Assembly: GCA_011048475.1 (NCBI GenBank)
Contig: DSDZ01000405.1
Coordinates: forward strand, 1 to 7,310
DNA from: Bacteroides sp.
GTDB lineage: Bacteria; Bacteroidota; Bacteroidia; Bacteroidales; GCA-2748055
DNA length: 7,310 bases
Reading direction: 5' to 3'
Part shown: in pieces, positions 6,666 to 7,310 of the stretch
Numbering within the stretch: the first letter of the stretch is position 1
Layout: every line of letters starts with the position of its first letter
Program-made: the position numbers and the translations under genes
Notes under the pieces: generated by a model
The model's database searches: none
Told to the model about the DNA's origin: nothing
Seen by the model: the letters and a program-made list of their open reading frames with translations, nothing else

Positions 6666-7310
6666 TCAGAATCCGGGGTTCTGGGTCAGTCCCGGGTAGA
6701 GGGAAAGCTCCCTGTTCGGAATGGGGAACAGGTGGCTGATCCCCATCTTGTAATTGGCAAATTCGGCATCCCGGGAGCTGGCCAGCATGTTGACCTGCGT
6801 CTGGTCATGCAGGATCCCCCACCTGTCCAAATCGTACCACCGGGTGCTTTCTCCACAAAGTTCCACCAGCCGCTCGTGCATGATCTGGTCGTGCAGGGAT
6901 CCGTAATCGGCAAAAAATGCAGGATCCAGGTCATCCATCCCCACCCTTCTTCTCACCTTGTTGATGTACTCCACCGCCAGGGACCTGTCCCCGTCCAGTT
7001 CATTGAGCACTTCGGCATACATCAGGTAGACATCCGCAAGCCTCAGGGCCCTGAAATTGATCCCCGAGCTGTAATCCTCCGACGTATGGGTGTCCACCCG
7101 CGTATATTTCCTCCAGTAACAGGGCTGGGTGAGGGTATAATCCTCCGTGGCCATCCACTCATCCCAGGTCTTTCCGTAAAGCAACTCGGTATCACCGGGC
7201 TTCTCGTAAAAGAGCGTCACCGCAAGCCGCGGGTCCTCCTGTCCGTCGGCCGTGGTCTCCCTCCGGAACTCCTCCAGCAGCCATGCCCTGGGATAGGCAT
7301 CCGCCCAGGC
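6666..7310 (-). CDS. SusD/RagB-family outer-membrane glycan-binding lipoprotein, C-terminal part (5' end beyond the window)
   Basis: The reading frame is open to the right edge, giving 214 C-terminal residues followed by TGA; the lipoprotein signal and N-terminal TPR half lie outside. SusD proteins sit on the cell surface as a lid over a SusC TonB-dependent channel and capture oligosaccharides for import. Recognisable family segments are 'EDPRLAVTLFYEKPG' (about residues 25-39), 'NFRALRLADVYLMYAEVLNE' (about 86-105), the helix 'VEYINKVRRRVGM', 'HERLVELCGESTRWYDLDRWG' (where most homologues read ERRxELxxEGxRWxDLxRWG) and the typical ending 'LFPIPNRELS...GLTQNPGF'. This corresponds to the C-terminal SusD_RagB domain. 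A GTG inside the frame at 7220 is not the start, because homologous sequence continues upstream of it. The next gene follows closely. A susC gene is expected to the right, since susC normally precedes susD. The glycan bound cannot be read from this part. Confidence 0.95.
   Translation of the reverse strand, partial: AWADAYPRAWLLEEFRRETTADGQEDPRLAVTLFYEKPGDTELLYGKTWDEWMATEDYTLTQPCYWRKYTRVDTHTSEDYSSGINFRALRLADVYLMYAEVLNELDGDRSLAVEYINKVRRRVGMDDLDPAFFADYGSLHDQIMHERLVELCGESTRWYDLDRWGILHDQTQVNMLASSRDAEFANYKMGISHLFPIPNRELSLYPGLTQNPGF

Overview
This window looks like part of a Bacteroidota chromosome. All five genes lie on the minus strand, so transcription runs from the right edge to the left. The phylum is inferred from a SusD/RagB family lipoprotein, type IX secretion (T9SS) C-terminal sorting domains with the 'YPNP' signature, and weak Shine-Dalgarno sequences with an A-rich leader. 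GC content is fairly high for the phylum, and I cannot name a genus.

Layout in transcription order: (1) the C-terminal 214 residues of a SusD-like glycan-binding lipoprotein, cut by the right edge (6666-7310); (2) a lipoprotein with a five-bladed GH43-like fold in which all three catalytic carboxylate positions appear substituted (5582-6625); (3) an 849-residue surface protein made of an FG-GAP/VCBS calcium-loop propeller, a fibronectin III-like domain, four FIVAR-like helical repeats and a T9SS sorting domain (3005-5554); (4) a secreted GH43 with intact catalytic residues and one FG-GAP unit at its N-terminus, overlapping gene 3 by the four bases ATGA (1800-3008); (5) an FG-GAP propeller with seven visible repeats, an FnIII-like domain and the beginning of a T9SS domain, cut by the left edge (1-1758). 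Gaps are 41 bp or less and no terminator is visible, so the genes probably form one operon. No stretch of more than 300 bases lacks a gene.

Interpretation: this is the downstream part of a polysaccharide utilization locus (PUL). A SusC transporter is expected just beyond the right edge. Gene 4 carries a 'CC-x-G-xx-STY' segment like that of GH43 arabinanases, so an arabinan or arabinose-containing glycan is a reasonable but unproven substrate. The place where a PUL often encodes a surface glycan-binding protein (after susD) is occupied by the GH43-like protein without catalytic residues. It may be an enzyme scaffold reused for binding. The two T9SS-exported propellers may present further binding surfaces outside the cell, one of them raised on a helical stalk.

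Four successive genes carry an FG-GAP-type calcium loop or something resembling a remnant of one, and two pairs are paralogous (the two GH43-fold genes and the two propeller-FnIII genes). The locus therefore seems to have grown by local duplication and domain shuffling.
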